64,000 bases of DNA from Heliocybe sulcata. Taxonomy: Eukaryota; Basidiomycota; Agaricomycetes; Gloeophyllales; Gloeophyllaceae. Below, piece by piece: positions 23,137-36,040 of the stretch. Below the pieces are notes generated by a model that saw only the letters and a list, made by a program, of their open reading frames with translations, was not told the DNA's origin and made no database searches. The stretch lies in contig ML213536.1 of NCBI GenBank assembly GCA_004369045.1, forward strand, positions 36,571-100,570, read 5' to 3'. The position numbers and the translations under genes are program-made. Each line of letters opens with the position of its first letter. Positions within the stretch are counted from its first letter, which is position 1.

Positions 23137-24359
23137 CGGTAACACCAGAATTTCGGGTGACAAGAGTGACAAGCGAATGCCTGTATGAGCCTTCCCGATC
23201 CATTAATTCACAGGTGCAAGAACTTGGGATTCTTCCGGCATTGTGGCTACCTGGGTGCCCGCACCAATCAACTGGACACTATCAGAGTCAGTAGGCGGCA
23301 ACGAAACAGAGATCCTACAGCCGTAACAGGAAACCGATCAATCTGATCAGGGACTCAGCGGTTAACCCTTTGTCGCTTCTAGTAATGACGCTGAATATTT
23401 ACTCACCGAACCAGACTAGGGTCTTTTCGCATCCCATTCGTCTGCAACGCGGAAGCACGGGTTCGGAGAGCCTACCGGTTGGTCGGAAATATACGTGCGG
23501 CATCACATCTCTGGCCACAGCATCGAAATCCAAAAATAATCTGTGCAAAGATAGTGCACGCTATTTGTATCCCTCAGAAAAGCTAATTTCACGTCCGCGC
23601 ATCGGTAATCATGGTTCAGCCAGCAATGAAGGAGAAAGTTCACATGCGCAAGAAGTTCATAAAGGTTTATGACCTGTCCGACGCAGGATGTCCGGAAGGC
23701 CGTCGCTTGTTGTCACGACCATGATTCTTTTGGGGATCGCGTCAGAGATATTAGCACTACTAGGCAGATGGAAGACAGCATGCCTGAAACATTCAGAACC
23801 GTTCATCGGGACAATACACGTGCGGCCCCACCATGACTTCTCGCCGAAACTGCTAATCGTAGCTCATAGGATCGATGCCCAAGCTTCGCGGCACGGGGGC
23901 CCTCAACATTCCCGGAATAGGTCGCGTGTCTTCTCAGCCACGGCAAATTTAGTCACTGGACATCGCTACCCAGCCCGCAATATCCGCGACGATCTAGCGG
24001 CTCTTGCATCTATAAGAGGTGGTGAACAGACGGCCAAAGGATAAGGCTCACGTACAAAGTTTAGGCCGTGCACAGGCAGGAAAATACAAATCAGGACATA
24101 TCTTCACATTGCATAGTCGCCATTTTATTCAGATCCTCTGACTCTAGACTGAGAGGATATAATTATAATTAGTGCTGATACGGAAACGATCGCACTTCCA
24201 CGAATTTTCAGAAGCAATGATCGTCAGGGTTGGTAAGATGGGAGACTGGATAATTGTCCCGGGAAGAGATCAAGGTGCGGACCTGGATATCCCACCCATA
24301 CCCTGTTACCTAGGATGCCAGTAAGGCGACTCGTGGGTACACCCCATAATGCGTGATTC
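23137..24359. other. No gene recognised
   Basis: This is the upstream flank of oxalate decarboxylase. Open frames of about 100-118 codons on the plus strand (23370-23672, 23688-24044) show no known domain. Confidence 0.4.
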
Positions 24360-25145
24360 ATGCACGGCATTATGAGGGAAGTGACTTTCCAATGGCACGG
24401 GTCGGGCAGCACGGCCTGCTCAGGCCGAAACGTATCGCGCCTAATGACGGAGGCCTATGAGCGGTGTCGTCGCAACCGATGTGAAAAATGGAAGGCGGAC
24501 CCAAAGGATAGCTGTGACAAAATCCCAAATATCGTTGGAAGCTATCCGTTCGCAAGGCTGTTGACCTTCCTCTCGTGGAGTCCAGCCTCTGAGCACGGAA
24601 GCAAACGGGGCGCCGTTCTACCGGACAGCGCAGCCACAGTTCGCACCTCGAGGTCTCATCTTCGCGCGAGGAGTTCCTGGCCTTTCACTGCCAGGATTAC
24701 TTTCCTAGTTTCACACAGAAGTCAGTGGAGCACCGTACATATCGTTGACCAATGGACTGAAATTAGAGCAGCAGATGAGGGAAGTGGGACTCGGTCATCT
24801 GCTTGCCTTGTTTCATACGCGACTTCCCCCGACATTCTCATCATTTTAGCACGGGAATACCGTGACTTTGGCGCCACGGTCCAGTATGTCCACCGTCTGC
24901 TCCAAACTAATGAACCAACTGAAGCCCTTGCAATTACTCCTGCTGCCCTCAATTACAGGATATTTCCACCTACGGGCGGCAGATTTGTACGGCAATGCTT
25001 GCACATGCAGATGGAGATGCCCGACCGAATTATACGGTGGGACATGGAACCCAAGTCTGTCGAGATCAGGGATCCTGAACTTTGGCGCATGGTTAACCTA
25101 ACCTGCGTACCTGCGAGCTGCAATGGGCACATTGAGGGAGTCTAA
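24360..25145 (+). CDS. Orphan open reading frame, function unknown
   Basis: A single uninterrupted frame of 261 codons begins at an ATG. That length is unlikely, though not impossible, by chance at this base composition. The predicted product is basic, with scattered Cys and Arg and no signal peptide, transmembrane segment or recognisable motif. Its second half (LAREYRDFGATVQYVHRLLQ and RFVRQCLHMQMEMPDRIIRWD) looks more protein-like than its first half. No TATA box or introns were identified. It may be an orphan gene, a decayed exon or chance. Confidence 0.25.
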   Translation: MHGIMREVTFQWHGSGSTACSGRNVSRLMTEAYERCRRNRCEKWKADPKDSCDKIPNIVGSYPFARLLTFLSWSPASEHGSKRGAVLPDSAATVRTSRSHLRARSSWPFTARITFLVSHRSQWSTVHIVDQWTEIRAADEGSGTRSSACLVSYATSPDILIILAREYRDFGATVQYVHRLLQTNEPTEALAITPAALNYRIFPPTGGRFVRQCLHMQMEMPDRIIRWDMEPKSVEIRDPELWRMVNLTCVPASCNGHIEGV

Positions 25146-26039
25146 AGCACGATGACCGATCGCTCCCATAGTTTTGACTGCAGTTACATCAGCAATCTCG
25201 AGGCAGAAGTTTCACCAGGAGATCGTACCCAATTCGACATCGTCCTTTCGTAATACCTTCACATTCTCTATCAAACCGCGGAGTCATTTCAGCTAATAGG
25301 ACGGTGTGCAGTAGCGCCATGGGAGCTGACCGACGTGCTTCTTTGGGATTACCTGAAAATGATGGACTGCTGACGGATTGTAGTCCCGGAAAACGGTAAA
25401 ATTCCCGTCCTGTGAACGTGGCTACCGCTGAGTCGGGATGCTCGAAGAGGGCTACAAGGCACGAGCATGAATGATATGCGAACCTCCCATACAATGTCGA
25501 AGCCATTTTCCACAGACACACGGCAAAAGACACAATCAGCGGACCCGGGCCGATCCATGCCTATGATCTTCCTCCTCACTAACGTCTCTCGAGGCATTTC
25601 ATATTTGCTGGACTTACGAAAGGGCACCAGGGAGCAGAGAAGTTCCAATACCATCCGGGCGTCCTACGTGGAAATTGCGGAAAGAAGTTCACCTCCGCCG
25701 GATCAGAATAACAGCCTGCGCATGGAGTTCACGCAAATACAGCGCAATGCCGAAGGATTTTCTAGCCTCGTAAGGATGTTCTTCCGGCGGGAGGTCTATA
25801 GCTTGCGAGTGGGAATGTGTAGAGATTCAGAAGTGCGCGGTCATAGTAAGGTGTTGTTCCCTAATTTAACAACTAACAGACATTAGATTCCCACGGTAAT
25901 AGCTGCAACCCTCCAAGTTCGTTGCGAACAACTATACTGACAGCCTCGCGCTTACTCGTTCGTTTGCTACTCTGACTTGTTGCTCGAAAGGCTGCATCAA
26001 AGTCCGTAGCCGTATTTGCTCTTTCAGAGTTGTACTGGA
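25146..26039. other. Spacer upstream of the UBP8 gene
   Basis: A plus-strand frame at 25467-25886 (139 codons) has no recognised family. The right end must include the UBP8 promoter. Confidence 0.4.
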
Positions 26040-28322
26040 ATGGAGAGCCGTCGCTGCGAGCATATTCGCGAACATCTTGCGGATGCAGCTGCCAAGGACG
26101 CACTTCTCGACAAGTTTAAGACCGTGGTATCCTGGGGAGCTCGTCACTCGTATCAGGGAGTGAGTACGGCTAAGAGGCGGAAGGTATGATTCAGCGTATC
26201 ATCAGTGTGCACTTCGGTTAAAGGTCTGACGCCCTAGATAGCATGCCCCTCATGCAGCGGTTGCGGATCCAGTCTTGCACGGCCTTTCGTGTGCCTCCAC
26301 TGCTCTTTTATGGGATGCTGGTCAGATGGGCACATACTTGACCACCTTAGAGACGCATCTCATCGCTTTTGTGCGTGCTGTTTCCGAAAATTGCATCGGG
26401 ATTCTGACAAGCCTTCCGTCTTTCCTTGTATTTGACTGTCATGCGCATATCCTGCTGCGGGTGCCCTATTTTTATACTACTTACGACTCGTCATCCGGCA
26501 TCAGGTGCAGAATCGAAGTTAGGCTCGCTATATTGTGCAGCCTGTGACGACTTCATCTACGAACCCAGTATAGTGCACCTATATTCGTCGACCATCCTGT
26601 CGGTGGAGGAAAAGGCGACAAAGTTTCAAGGTACGTGGCGGTCTAATTCCCCTCTGGTAAATGAAAGACGATGATCCGCAGTTTCAAAGAAGGGCCGTGA
26701 ACCATATCGCCCTTGGGTGCCGAACGAGAAGGACAATGCCGCACTTCAAGCAATGGAGGCTAGCCCATGTCAAGGTACGGCTTCTTGGAGACCCGGTACC
26801 GAGCTGTAGTTGAGCCGTATCCTTGCAGGCCGACGGGGACTACTCAATCTCGGTCAGACATGCTTCATGAACTCGATCCTTCAGTCATTCGTCCACAATC
26901 CACTCCTACGCAATTATTTCCTAAGTGACAAGCACAATCATATGCTATGTAAGAATAAGGATTGCACTTGTTGCGAAATGGATAAGCTGTTCGCGGAGGT
27001 GAGTACCGGTTGGCGATAACGACCTTCCGTAACGTGATGTGCTTATACACGATAACGTTCGGTCATCAGATGTTCACAGATACCTCAGTGCCGTATGGCC
27101 CTGCCAGTTTCCTTTTTACGACCTGGCGTGCATGCTCCGACCTCTCCGGCTATGCGCAGCAAGACGCGCACGAGTTCTTCATTTCCACGCTAAACCAGAT
27201 ACACAGCACTTCACGGGGTTCTACTAACGTCTCGTGCATATGCATCATCCATTCTACATTTGCTGGCCAACTGCAAAGCGTCACGAAGTGTGAGAAGTGC
27301 GGCAATGTCGTGCCAACCGTCGATCCGATGTTGGATATCAGTTTGGAACTGAGGGGTCGAAGTGGCGAAAATAGTAGCGGGGAAGACACTCTACTCGGCT
27401 GCCTCAAGAAGTGCGCAGTTCCATCATTACGCCTTTCTCACTTGACAAGAAAATCAGGTTTACTCAGCCGGAGAAGTTAGGGTCTTACCATTGCAAGAAA
27501 TGCGGCAAGGCACAAGTATGTAGAGTTGGTCCTTCGGCTCCTTCGGCCCTGAGCTGCAACCATCCCAGGATGCCTCGAAACGTCTGAGTATCAAGAAGTT
27601 ACCCCCGGTTCTAAGCTTTCAATTCAAGGTACGTAGAGCTGCAATGGTAGTGCGACAGTTGCCTGATATCTGCTTAGCGGTTTGAGCATAAACTGGGGGA
27701 TAAGGGAACCGCGCAGAAGATCGATGGAACAGTCCGTTTTCCAGCTACGCTCAACATGCTCCCGTATACCACACTCGCTGCACCCGGTAAAGACAAGACC
27801 GTGCCGTGAGTACATATCTCAATCATCCAATGTGCAATCCGACACGATCGAAAATTTCTAGCCACGTCGGACCCGAAGCAATGTATGATTATGATCTCTT
27901 TGCGGTTATCTGCCACGACGGTCAGATTGACAACGGGCACTATTACACCTTTGCTCGTTGCCAGAATGAGGTGAGCGTGCCAGATCAGTACCCTCTTTCA
28001 AAGGTGCCTTGCTCATTACGCTCGTCCGCAAGTGGTATCGTTTTGACGATGATAAGTAAGTTCAGGACTTAATCGAGCGTTAGCTTCCGATTCTGATGGA
28101 TACCATGTCTGCAGGGTCACGTTATCAAGCCTTAACGAGAGCCTCCGAGCGAGGGCATACATGTGTTTCTATGTCAAGCGCCACCTCGATTACAAGCCCT
28201 ACGCTACGCCGACTTACATTCTTACAAGGGAAGTCGAATTGCAGAAAGAGAAGGAGCGCGAGCGCGAGAAGGAACTCGCAAGAATGAAAGAGGTAGAGGA
28301 CGCGTTGCTGGCTACTGTTTGA
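26040..28322 (+). CDS. UBP8: Ubiquitin carboxyl-terminal hydrolase, UBP8-like SAGA subunit
   Basis: The ATG at 26040 opens an N-terminal ZnF-UBP domain: RRCEHIREHL, then IACPSCSGCGSSLARPFVCLHC, GHILDHLRDASHRF and LYCAACDDFIYEP. It is spliced over at least three exons (26040-26183, 26238-26370, 26505-26630). The catalytic USP domain follows: RRGLLNLGQTCFMNSILQ with the nucleophile Cys, a zinc-binding KNKDCTCCEMD segment, GYAQQDAHEFF, CEKCGNVV...CKKCG, and the His box DNGHYYTF. The product ends with a charged helix (EKEREREKELARMKE). UBP8 removes ubiquitin from histone H2B within the SAGA deubiquitinase module in the nucleus, and the ZnF-plus-USP layout and CKNKDC motif fit that family. The gene is convergent with the next minus-strand gene. 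Confidence 0.9.
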
Positions 28323-28572
28323 CAATTGTGAGGAGCTAGGAACTGGGCCACACCGCCGTGTGCGCGATCATGAGCTCTAGATTATGCTTCGACTGTATAT
28401 CATTGTATGTACAACAGAACGACTGTAGGTATATGTCACAACATGCATGCATTACTTGAAACAACAGTCAGTAGTAGAACAGATGAACAGCTCTCCTCTT
28501 AGCAAGTAAAAGGAGAGGGTAGGGGCGAGGCAGAAGACGGAGTGAGGATGCAAAAGGGAAGATATATGCCTA

Positions 28573-29361
28573 TTAGGGAATGATCTCATGCAGCTCTCCT
28601 TCCTTCACCCGGATCTCGACCACTTCCACCTCATAGTCATTGAGACACGAGTTTGTAGACGATGCAGACGTAGACACAAATCCGAAAGAATTCGCGGGCG
28701 AAGTAGAAGCGACATCTGAAGTTATTTCGAATGGCCCATAAAATCGGACAGCGAGAGCTAACGTTAGTACACGGAATGGTGAGAAGATATGGTGGACGAA
28801 CAGCGGTCTTTAATGTACGGTGGGACAAAGAGATCCTATTGTTATAACATTGTTTAGTGTTTAGCTCCAATACGCGGAGACCATGATCTATACCTGATTC
28901 CAGACAAAACCTTGACTCTTCTGTATGGTCAGAATAGGTCGCAGACCGATAACTGGCTCTCGCTGCTTCCTTCTCTGCTGCTGCTGCTTCTTGGGGCTCT
29001 CTACGATAGGAGGATCGATAGCTTTCTGCTTGCCCTTGACGTCCATCTTGGCTCCGTCTTCCTTCTCCCGCACGGCGGAGTCATTGATTTCATCGATGTC
29101 CATGTTGTGTACGTGGTCCTCCCCGTTGTCCGGCGCTCTATCACCACGGCGCTGGTCGCCCTCGGAGTCGCTATTCTGCGCGTGCCCGTAGTCTTCCTCG
29201 TCCTCCGAGCAGGAATCGACGTCAGATCCGCTATCGCTGTACCCGTCCAGCCCATACGGGATCTGCTCGTAGCAAGCCCATGTCGGCGGCGATGGTGCCC
29301 GGCCGAACGTCCGACGACGGTAGAAAGACGAGTAGGTCGCCTGTGTCTGGGTGCTCGACAT
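28573..29361 (-). CDS. Conserved-looking acidic, disordered protein
   Basis: Three exons are inferred. Exon 1 starts at the ATG at 29361 (MSSTQTQATYSSFYRRRTFGRAP) and carries an acidic Ser/Asp tract followed by a basic Lys/Gln-rich stretch (KKQQQQRRKQREP) and IGLRPILTIQKSQGFVWNQ. A 60-nt intron joins to DLFVPPYIKDR, and a second intron (donor GTTCGT, branch CTAAC, acceptor TTAG) joins to SLAVRFYGPFEITSD, ending EVEVVEIRVKEGELHEIIP. The basic region could be a nuclear targeting signal. No family is recognised. The folded-looking C-terminal third contrasts with the disordered front and suggests a real, constrained protein. Confidence 0.65.
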
Positions 29362-30346
29362 GGTTATAGTTATCACCGTTTGCAGCTGGTACACCACAGG
29401 TCGGCACAGAATTAGGACGATGATGGTTGGGAACTAAGTGCGCTCGAGATGCTGCTGCCTGCCTGCCTTACGCTGAGCGGGAGTTGAGTAGAGCACGACT
29501 ACAGCATGCATTGTGACACCTGCTTTCTCACGACTACTCACGACTACACTTACAGAATGACTCGGGCCAAATCCGGTCCGCTCTGTGCTCCCGCGGCGTG
29601 GTTTACGACGGTATTAATGTACCTAGACTATGTTACTCTAAGCAAGTACACCTTCACGAGGCACTTAGCCCTCCTTTCATGTCGATATGCACAAAAGTCG
29701 AGACGAGCATTCCATCGTGGAACGCGGTCACAAAGTCAAGTCAGGATCGAAGTGTAATGATACGACGGTCTTCCACCCAGTGGTCCCACCTTGAGTATTG
29801 AACGAAAGTGTGACTGGACGAGCTGACGTTCTTCCTGTTGAGAAAAAGGACGTCTGCTACGGAGCAGAAGCGGCGAATCATCGACCTCCACAGCCCTGGT
29901 GACCGCAGCAGGAACTCTCCGAACCACTTACTTACTCATAGTCGTGACAGTTTCGACGAGAAATTCAAACAAGGGTCGTGCACGCAGCAGCCGCTGAAGT
30001 CTGCTGGGGTGTTCACTCCGAACTCGAGGCCTGAGGTACCAGCTCGCTGACAACTAGGTCAGTCATATTTAATCGGAGCCGTCGACTGCGAGCAAGTACG
30101 CACTAAACTCGCCGAACCACTGTCCTACTGGAAAGCTGACATAGGACTGTTAGATGATGCCGTAAGCTGTCGCTTGCTCACTTGTCCGAGGGATGTCACT
30201 GACGCTGAATACCAGACGCCGGGATTCAGGGGCAACGGAGTAGTACGGCATATTCGCCGCCAAGGTCGCAATGCAACAGTGAATATGCAGGGGTCGTTGA
30301 CATTCACTGCTGACGGCCAGGGTCAGCTACAGATTCAGGTGGTGCG
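29362..30346. other. No gene recognised
   Basis: This interval lies between two minus-strand genes and includes the promoter of the 28573-29361 gene. Only short unrecognised frames are seen. Confidence 0.5.
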
Positions 30347-31544
30347 TCACCCCGCCAACAGTTCCGGACGAGCCTTCCAAAACTTGTCTCCGACGATGTC
30401 GTCGTGCAGAACACGCACGAACTTAGCCGCCTTCTCCTTCCTCCTCGGAAAGTCATGCATCTTGGATGGAGCCGTTGTCGCGGTATCTCCTGCTGGCCCA
30501 TCGTCGCATGGAACTTGACAGTCGTCAGATATAGCTGAGGGTATGATGGGATCCGACCCTAGCTCCTACACAGGGAATGTCAGACTGTCGGATTTTCATC
30601 CGAACAGCTGCGATGGAAGCGAGGTTACAAAGGGGGCCTTACCGGAGTCGAGGTAGCTTGCGTTTCTCGCACGAGGACGCTACCCTTGCGAAATCGGGCG
30701 TCAATCTTATTATAGTTGACGCCGAACCGCGAAAACAAGAGCTCGTGCTTCTGCGCGGATTGTGTGCCCTGTATGGAACGGGTTAGACAAGCCGTCGCAT
30801 GATCATAAGATGCTGCCGACCTTGAGAAGAGCGTGTGCTTGGGTCGTACTCTCTCCTGCCTGTTGCACAAGGGCCCAGAAAGCCGTGTTGTATAGGTTGT
30901 TGATGTGAGCTTAGTCTGCGATTCAGCATGGCGTAGTAGTATAGGGGGATATGGATGCGATGAGATGCGAACTCACTGTCAACCTGCCTCCAAGCGAAAT
31001 AGTCTTTGACCTCTTGAGAGCTCGGATACAGAATGATACGAGCGTCAAATGATGGCGGGTACTTCAGCTCCACGTCGGAAAAGTGCTTAGGCCAATGGAA
31101 GATATAAGAGGAAGTGAAGAGGGAGAGTAGTAGGGAGAGTATCTTGGATTGTCGCCTATTGTGCATTTTTGTATCTTTGCGTAGCAAGAAGCTACATGTA
31201 AGTGGGTGATTCCGATGATCATAGCAATCCAAGAAAGCGGCATACCTGTATTCGTCCGACTGACCAAAGGCGAGCGTGATATCAGCGTACTCCTCCATTA
31301 CGCTCTGGGCAGCTCGATCCATCAGTTTCAGAGCACGCTCGTCGTTCGGTCTCGTAAAGGAGTGTTGGTCGCAGAAACTGTGTATCTCCGAGGTTACTCT
31401 TGCTGCTGCGATACTAGGCGGTGCATCCTATCAGGCGTACCGATGAAACCCATGTCCGTCGATCCGCACGACCATGTATGTCCCAGGAAGAAGGTTGTCC
31501 GGCAACTCGAATTTCTTGACGTAGGTGTACCTCGAGCCTGCCAT
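30347..31544 (-). CDS. THG1: tRNA-His guanylyltransferase
   Basis: The spliced product begins [21 protein letters not shown] and continues [15 protein letters not shown] with the metal-binding Asp. It then reads [42 protein letters not shown] with the second catalytic Asp, [76 protein letters not shown], and an end [15 protein letters not shown]1 adds the essential G-1 to tRNA-His in the cytosol by 3'-5' polymerisation. The motifs are all present and the introns are short with standard borders (for example 31441 GTACGC). Length is close to the family norm. Confidence 0.93.
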
Positions 31545-33303
31545 AGCTATTCTTTGCTATTCGTTGCGATATTCAGTGAAGTGTACGTATCCCGGAACCA
31601 AGCGTCGGAGATCGAAAGAAGCGCTCGGCGTTTGGTAGCCACGTGGCCAGAGGCCATTGTTCGTCTGCCTCTTTTACCGGATACCAGAGAGAGGGGCATG
31701 ACAGAACTCTTTGATTTCTACGTCTTTTACGACACTCCTCGCTGCCTAAAATTTGCATATCGCCTGTAACACAACGGAGGACGGTGCATCAGTAAATGGC
31801 TTCGGATATATTTTGCGGCGGTCCATGCCAGTGTCGGAAAGGAAAATTCGTTTGAATACCCCTTTGTTGGGTCCTCGTCAGCACCGTGCCACCTAGCACT
31901 TTGTCGATGCCAGTATCGAGCAGCAGAACCATACCATCGATATCAGCATTTTTCTACGCGCTAGGGGCAGTGTCTCAAGATTAGTTGCTGTCCACCCAGG
32001 CCTCGCCCTGTGGTATCTGTGGGTCCTTGCACTGACACATCGCCAAGTGCAGCAACACCAGGTACACGATCTCGCCTGCAGGAAACCTCAAGCAACTAAC
32101 AAAGCACGATGCACGCCACGTTCATGGGTGCGTGCACTTCATAACGCTCGCTTAGGCCCTGTTCGTGATCAAATCTAAGTGGAGGCTGTTTCTCGGCGGG
32201 CACTTTGACCTAGGATGCCACACGACCGATCTTGCGGTGCCGCCCAAGCCCCTACACATTATCTGTGTGGCACATAGCACTTGGTACGCGACCACTGATC
32301 TCCATTGCACGTGTGGACTCACGTACTTGGTGTCCCCGTCAGAGACAGGGGTTTAGGCTGCCAGCTATCTGCGTTCCGCAGACTCGCGGAAGAGGATGTG
32401 CAACGGTCACAGATGTGAAGCAAACAAACGATGTTTACTGCAATACGATAATTACTATAGAAGGCATTGAAGACGAAGTTTTCCCTCTTTCGGAAGCGCT
32501 CGAACAGCCATGCCACCTCGACCGTCCTAGGAAATACCTTTTCAGGAAATATGGGTATGGACGTGCCAAATCGGGATGAATGAAAGTTGCCCTTTGTGGT
32601 CCTGACATTTGATGGAGGGATGGGTCCTTGTGGGTCCCGCCGTGTTTGCTGCATTCAGAAGGTAATCCGGATGTTCCGGCGCCGGTCGCCTACTATAATG
32701 GCATCCACCGTCGGGCTGACCTAATCTCTTCTCGCCAGGGTCCATATGATGGGGCAATCCGTCGACTTGATTGCTTTTCGAAGGGTACAAGCAATCAACA
32801 GGTTTCGCTCGAACCAGCAATGTTTGTGGACAGGTAACGCTACCCGTCACGCCCTTCGAAATGTCGTTAAAAGGGAGGGGGGCCTACGGAGGCCTACCAA
32901 GCCCCAGGAGCTCGCCAAAGCGTCCAGACAGCCTGTACTCCCCTCCCAAACATCCCTCAGACATTTGCAGCCATTCTCTCCTCTATACAAACCCACAACT
33001 ACGACCTTGGCCAGGATTGGCAAGGTCTGGTTCCCTCCTTCTACGCCAATACCCGAGAAGCGACACAGGGTTGGTACCAGTTTCTCCCTCTTTGGACAGA
33101 ATACTGATCGTGTCCTTTACATCACCGCAATCTCCCCTTGTCGCAATGTCTGCCACCTCCGACTTTGTTCCGCATCGATCCTGCCACGCGGGCGTGCGCT
33201 GTATCATTTTCACACCGCCTTCTTGTGCCACCGTTGGCCCTGAATCTCTGTTGTGTCACCGTTTGGCTCTGTGGGTCCCGATGTTGAAAATGCAGGGCTT
33301 AAT
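31545..33303. other. Spacer between divergent THG1 and forkhead genes
   Basis: It contains both promoters and probably a 5' UTR or first exon of the forkhead gene (possible start at 33146). Plus-strand frames across 32746-33660 stay open but overlap the forkhead gene out of frame. No other gene was recognised. Confidence 0.5.
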
Positions 33304-35471
33304 ATGCAGGGCGAAAATAACGACTTCCCTCCCGTTGATGACTGGCGCGCGGCACTCCCGCAGTTTAATTCCCTTACGTTACAATCCCCCTACACTCCGT
33401 TTACGATTCCTCCCACATACTCTCACTCGTCTACCCCTTCCGACTCCAGCTCTTCCGGCGGGAATGGATCGGTTGGCTCTCCGCAAGGACTGGCGCAGGG
33501 ACCGGGATACGTTCATCAAGCTACATCGCGCCATCACGCGTCGCAGGCCTGGGATAGTCGGAGCGGTGCCACCCAGATGCTTGAGGATCCGCCCTTCGAC
33601 CCCCGAAGGCAGGCGCACGCGTCCACCACCTCGTATCCCGGACACGGGCATGGGCACGTAGTACCACAAACTCCATTCTTTCCCGCACTTACCTCCTACA
33701 ACTTCTTTGGTGGCAGTCCTGGCTTTACAGGAGATAACACGCGTCATCACAGCTACGATAGTGGGGAGGGGAGTCCTAGGGGTTCGTCACGGAGCTTGGG
33801 CAGTGGATCGTACAGTGACCGGGACGCGTCGAGTCCTGAGGGCGGCTATGAGGCACGGATTGAGCGGAGCCATCCCCGGCACGATTACGCCGCGAGAGTC
33901 CAGTACTCCTCTGCGCGGCGTGCTGCTCTAGTGCAGCAGCGCGCCGGATCGGAGGATACCTACCGCGCACCTCCTAGCCATCCTCCTCACAGTCAATCCC
34001 ACCCGATCCACCATGCCGGCACCGCTCATCCCGCTCAGTCGAGTCCCGCCGACGCCGGTGGCCCTCGCGAGAGCTACTACCGACATCGAACACAGGTGGC
34101 ATCCCCTCCCGAAGCCAATGTCTTCCCGTATCAGCACGACTATCGCTTCCAGGGCCAAGATCGTCCTTCCGGACATGCAGATGACCCTGCCACCCCGATT
34201 GCTCGTCGTCGGACGCAAGATGACCATGATCCAGGACCAGCGCTCCGACAAATGCTGAACATCCCCATCGATGTTTCTATAAACCTGGACGCGATACCAG
34301 ACCCACCTCCGGGCGAGAAGCCAAAGCAGCCATATCCTGTACTGGTCCAACTCGCCATCTACGGTAGCCCTCGGAAGCGGCTCACTTTGCAGGAGATCTA
34401 TAGTGCCCTGGAGGACAGATTTGATTGGTTCAGGGAGAGAAGCAAGGAGATGCAATGGAAGGTGCGTCATAGATCCCGGATCTGAGATTTGGCGCAAATG
34501 TCTCACTTGAACAATAGAACTCTATCCGTCATAACCTCTCCCTCAACAAGGTGTTCAGGCAAATTCCTCGCCCCATCACTGAGCCCGGCAAAGGTAAATA
34601 CTGGGTCGTTGACCTTTCAGAGGGCACGGGCAACAAACGTGAACGCAAGCGAAACCGGAAGCGGAAGACCCAGACCCCTGCAGAAGATCAGGACGAAGAC
34701 TCCAGTAGCGAAGAGAGCGAGGACGTCGAGATGGCGCAACCCCAAGAGTCTCTCGGAAATCGTAGGGAGCAACGCCAGCAACAGTCGGCGGGGTCTTCGA
34801 GCTCCCACTACCGCGCCGACGAGACGAACATCGATCCGAGGCTCAGGGATTCCGGTTCTGGTCATTCTGTCGGTGAAGGGAGGCTGAGAGGCTCGGTATC
34901 GCCTAGGAGGACTCGTACACCACCCTACTCCTCGCCTCCCCCGGTCACGCTCCGACTTCCCGCTCAAGCAGCTTCATCGGCATTCTCGGGCGGAGCAGAA
35001 CCTCATTCCCACACCAGCACAGCCTCCAGCGCGAGTTCGACCAGACAGCCTACCCAGCACGCCTCGCTGTCCGACGTAACCCGAGTGGTGGGCAGCACGA
35101 CCCGTTTCGGCCAACCCTCCTTCGGCCAGCCGTCTATGGGACACTCCCCGGCGTTCGGGCAGTCCTCGTTTGGATCGAGCTCTGCTCGGACGTCGTCTGC
35201 GGCCAGCACTAACGCCAGTTACCCTCGGGCGTTCATGTCGTCAGAGACCGTTGCTCTAGGTCCTGTTGCTGCCTCCACAGGTCGTAGTTCTAGGGTCCCC
35301 GGCAGGGCTACCACTGTCCCCCAACAGACGCCGAAACCTGGCGTGGAGTACTATACTGATGTGCCAGGCGGCCTAGTGAAGGCCAGGCGTGTCACGACTC
35401 CTGGGTCCAGCGCCGATAATGGTAGCCAGTCGGACGAAGGCTCCCACAGTTCCCAAATGACTGACCACTGA
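33304..35471 (+). CDS. Forkhead transcription factor
   Basis: Two exons (33304-34461 and 34518-35471) give about 700 residues. The forkhead domain spans the intron: [72 protein letters not shown]. The helix 3 motif [10 protein letters not shown] is exact. Long flanks rich in Ser, Pro, His and Gln are likely disordered activation regions; after the domain lies a basic nuclear-localisation stretch ([11 protein letters not shown]). Forkhead proteins bind GTAAACA-type sites and in fungi control cell-cycle and meiotic gene sets. The first in-frame ATG at 33304 is used; an upstream exon from the ATG at 33146 (donor GTATCA, acceptor ATGCAG at about 33292) would add about 20 residues in frame and is a real alternative. 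Confidence 0.85.
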
Positions 35472-36040
35472 AGCATAGAGGAAACATGTTAGTGCGTGTT
35501 TCGATTCTCCGACATGTTCGTCCACTAACTCTGTTGTCTGACCACGATAGAACTGGGCTCCTGCTCGCTCTGTCGGATGGCATGGCTCTTAATCGCAAGA
35601 CACCTTCTGTATCCAGATAATTTCTCAATGTTCCTGATGTGTTATGAGTATGTTCTATCAATTTGTATTGCATGCGCATCTACCACATTTCAGCCTCTTC
35701 ACAATTTCTTCATCACCCTCCTTTATATCTGTTTCCTGCATTGTTGTACGGTTCTTGCATGGCCTTCGAGCGAGTTTTCTACCAGCACGCACATTCAACT
35801 TTGCTAGTCTTTCTTTTGGGTTGTGGCTACTGGCAGTGACTTCATTGTATCCTATCTACATGTGTCTTGCAGTATGATTGTATGATTGTATGGAATAAAT
35901 CCTTAACTTTGTCCTGGACGTTTGTGGCATGCGCGCCTTGTGACGAGCGACTGTCACACCCAGGTCACGCCGACTGTCTTCAGACGCACGACCGCACCGC
36001 CCGCACTTCTTGCAAGGCCTATTCCTTCCTGCATACAGCC
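35472..36040. other. Intergenic spacer
   Basis: AT-rich 3' flank of the forkhead gene and promoter of the next gene. The short direct repeat TATGATTG occurs at about 35874-35890. No gene is seen. Confidence 0.55.
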
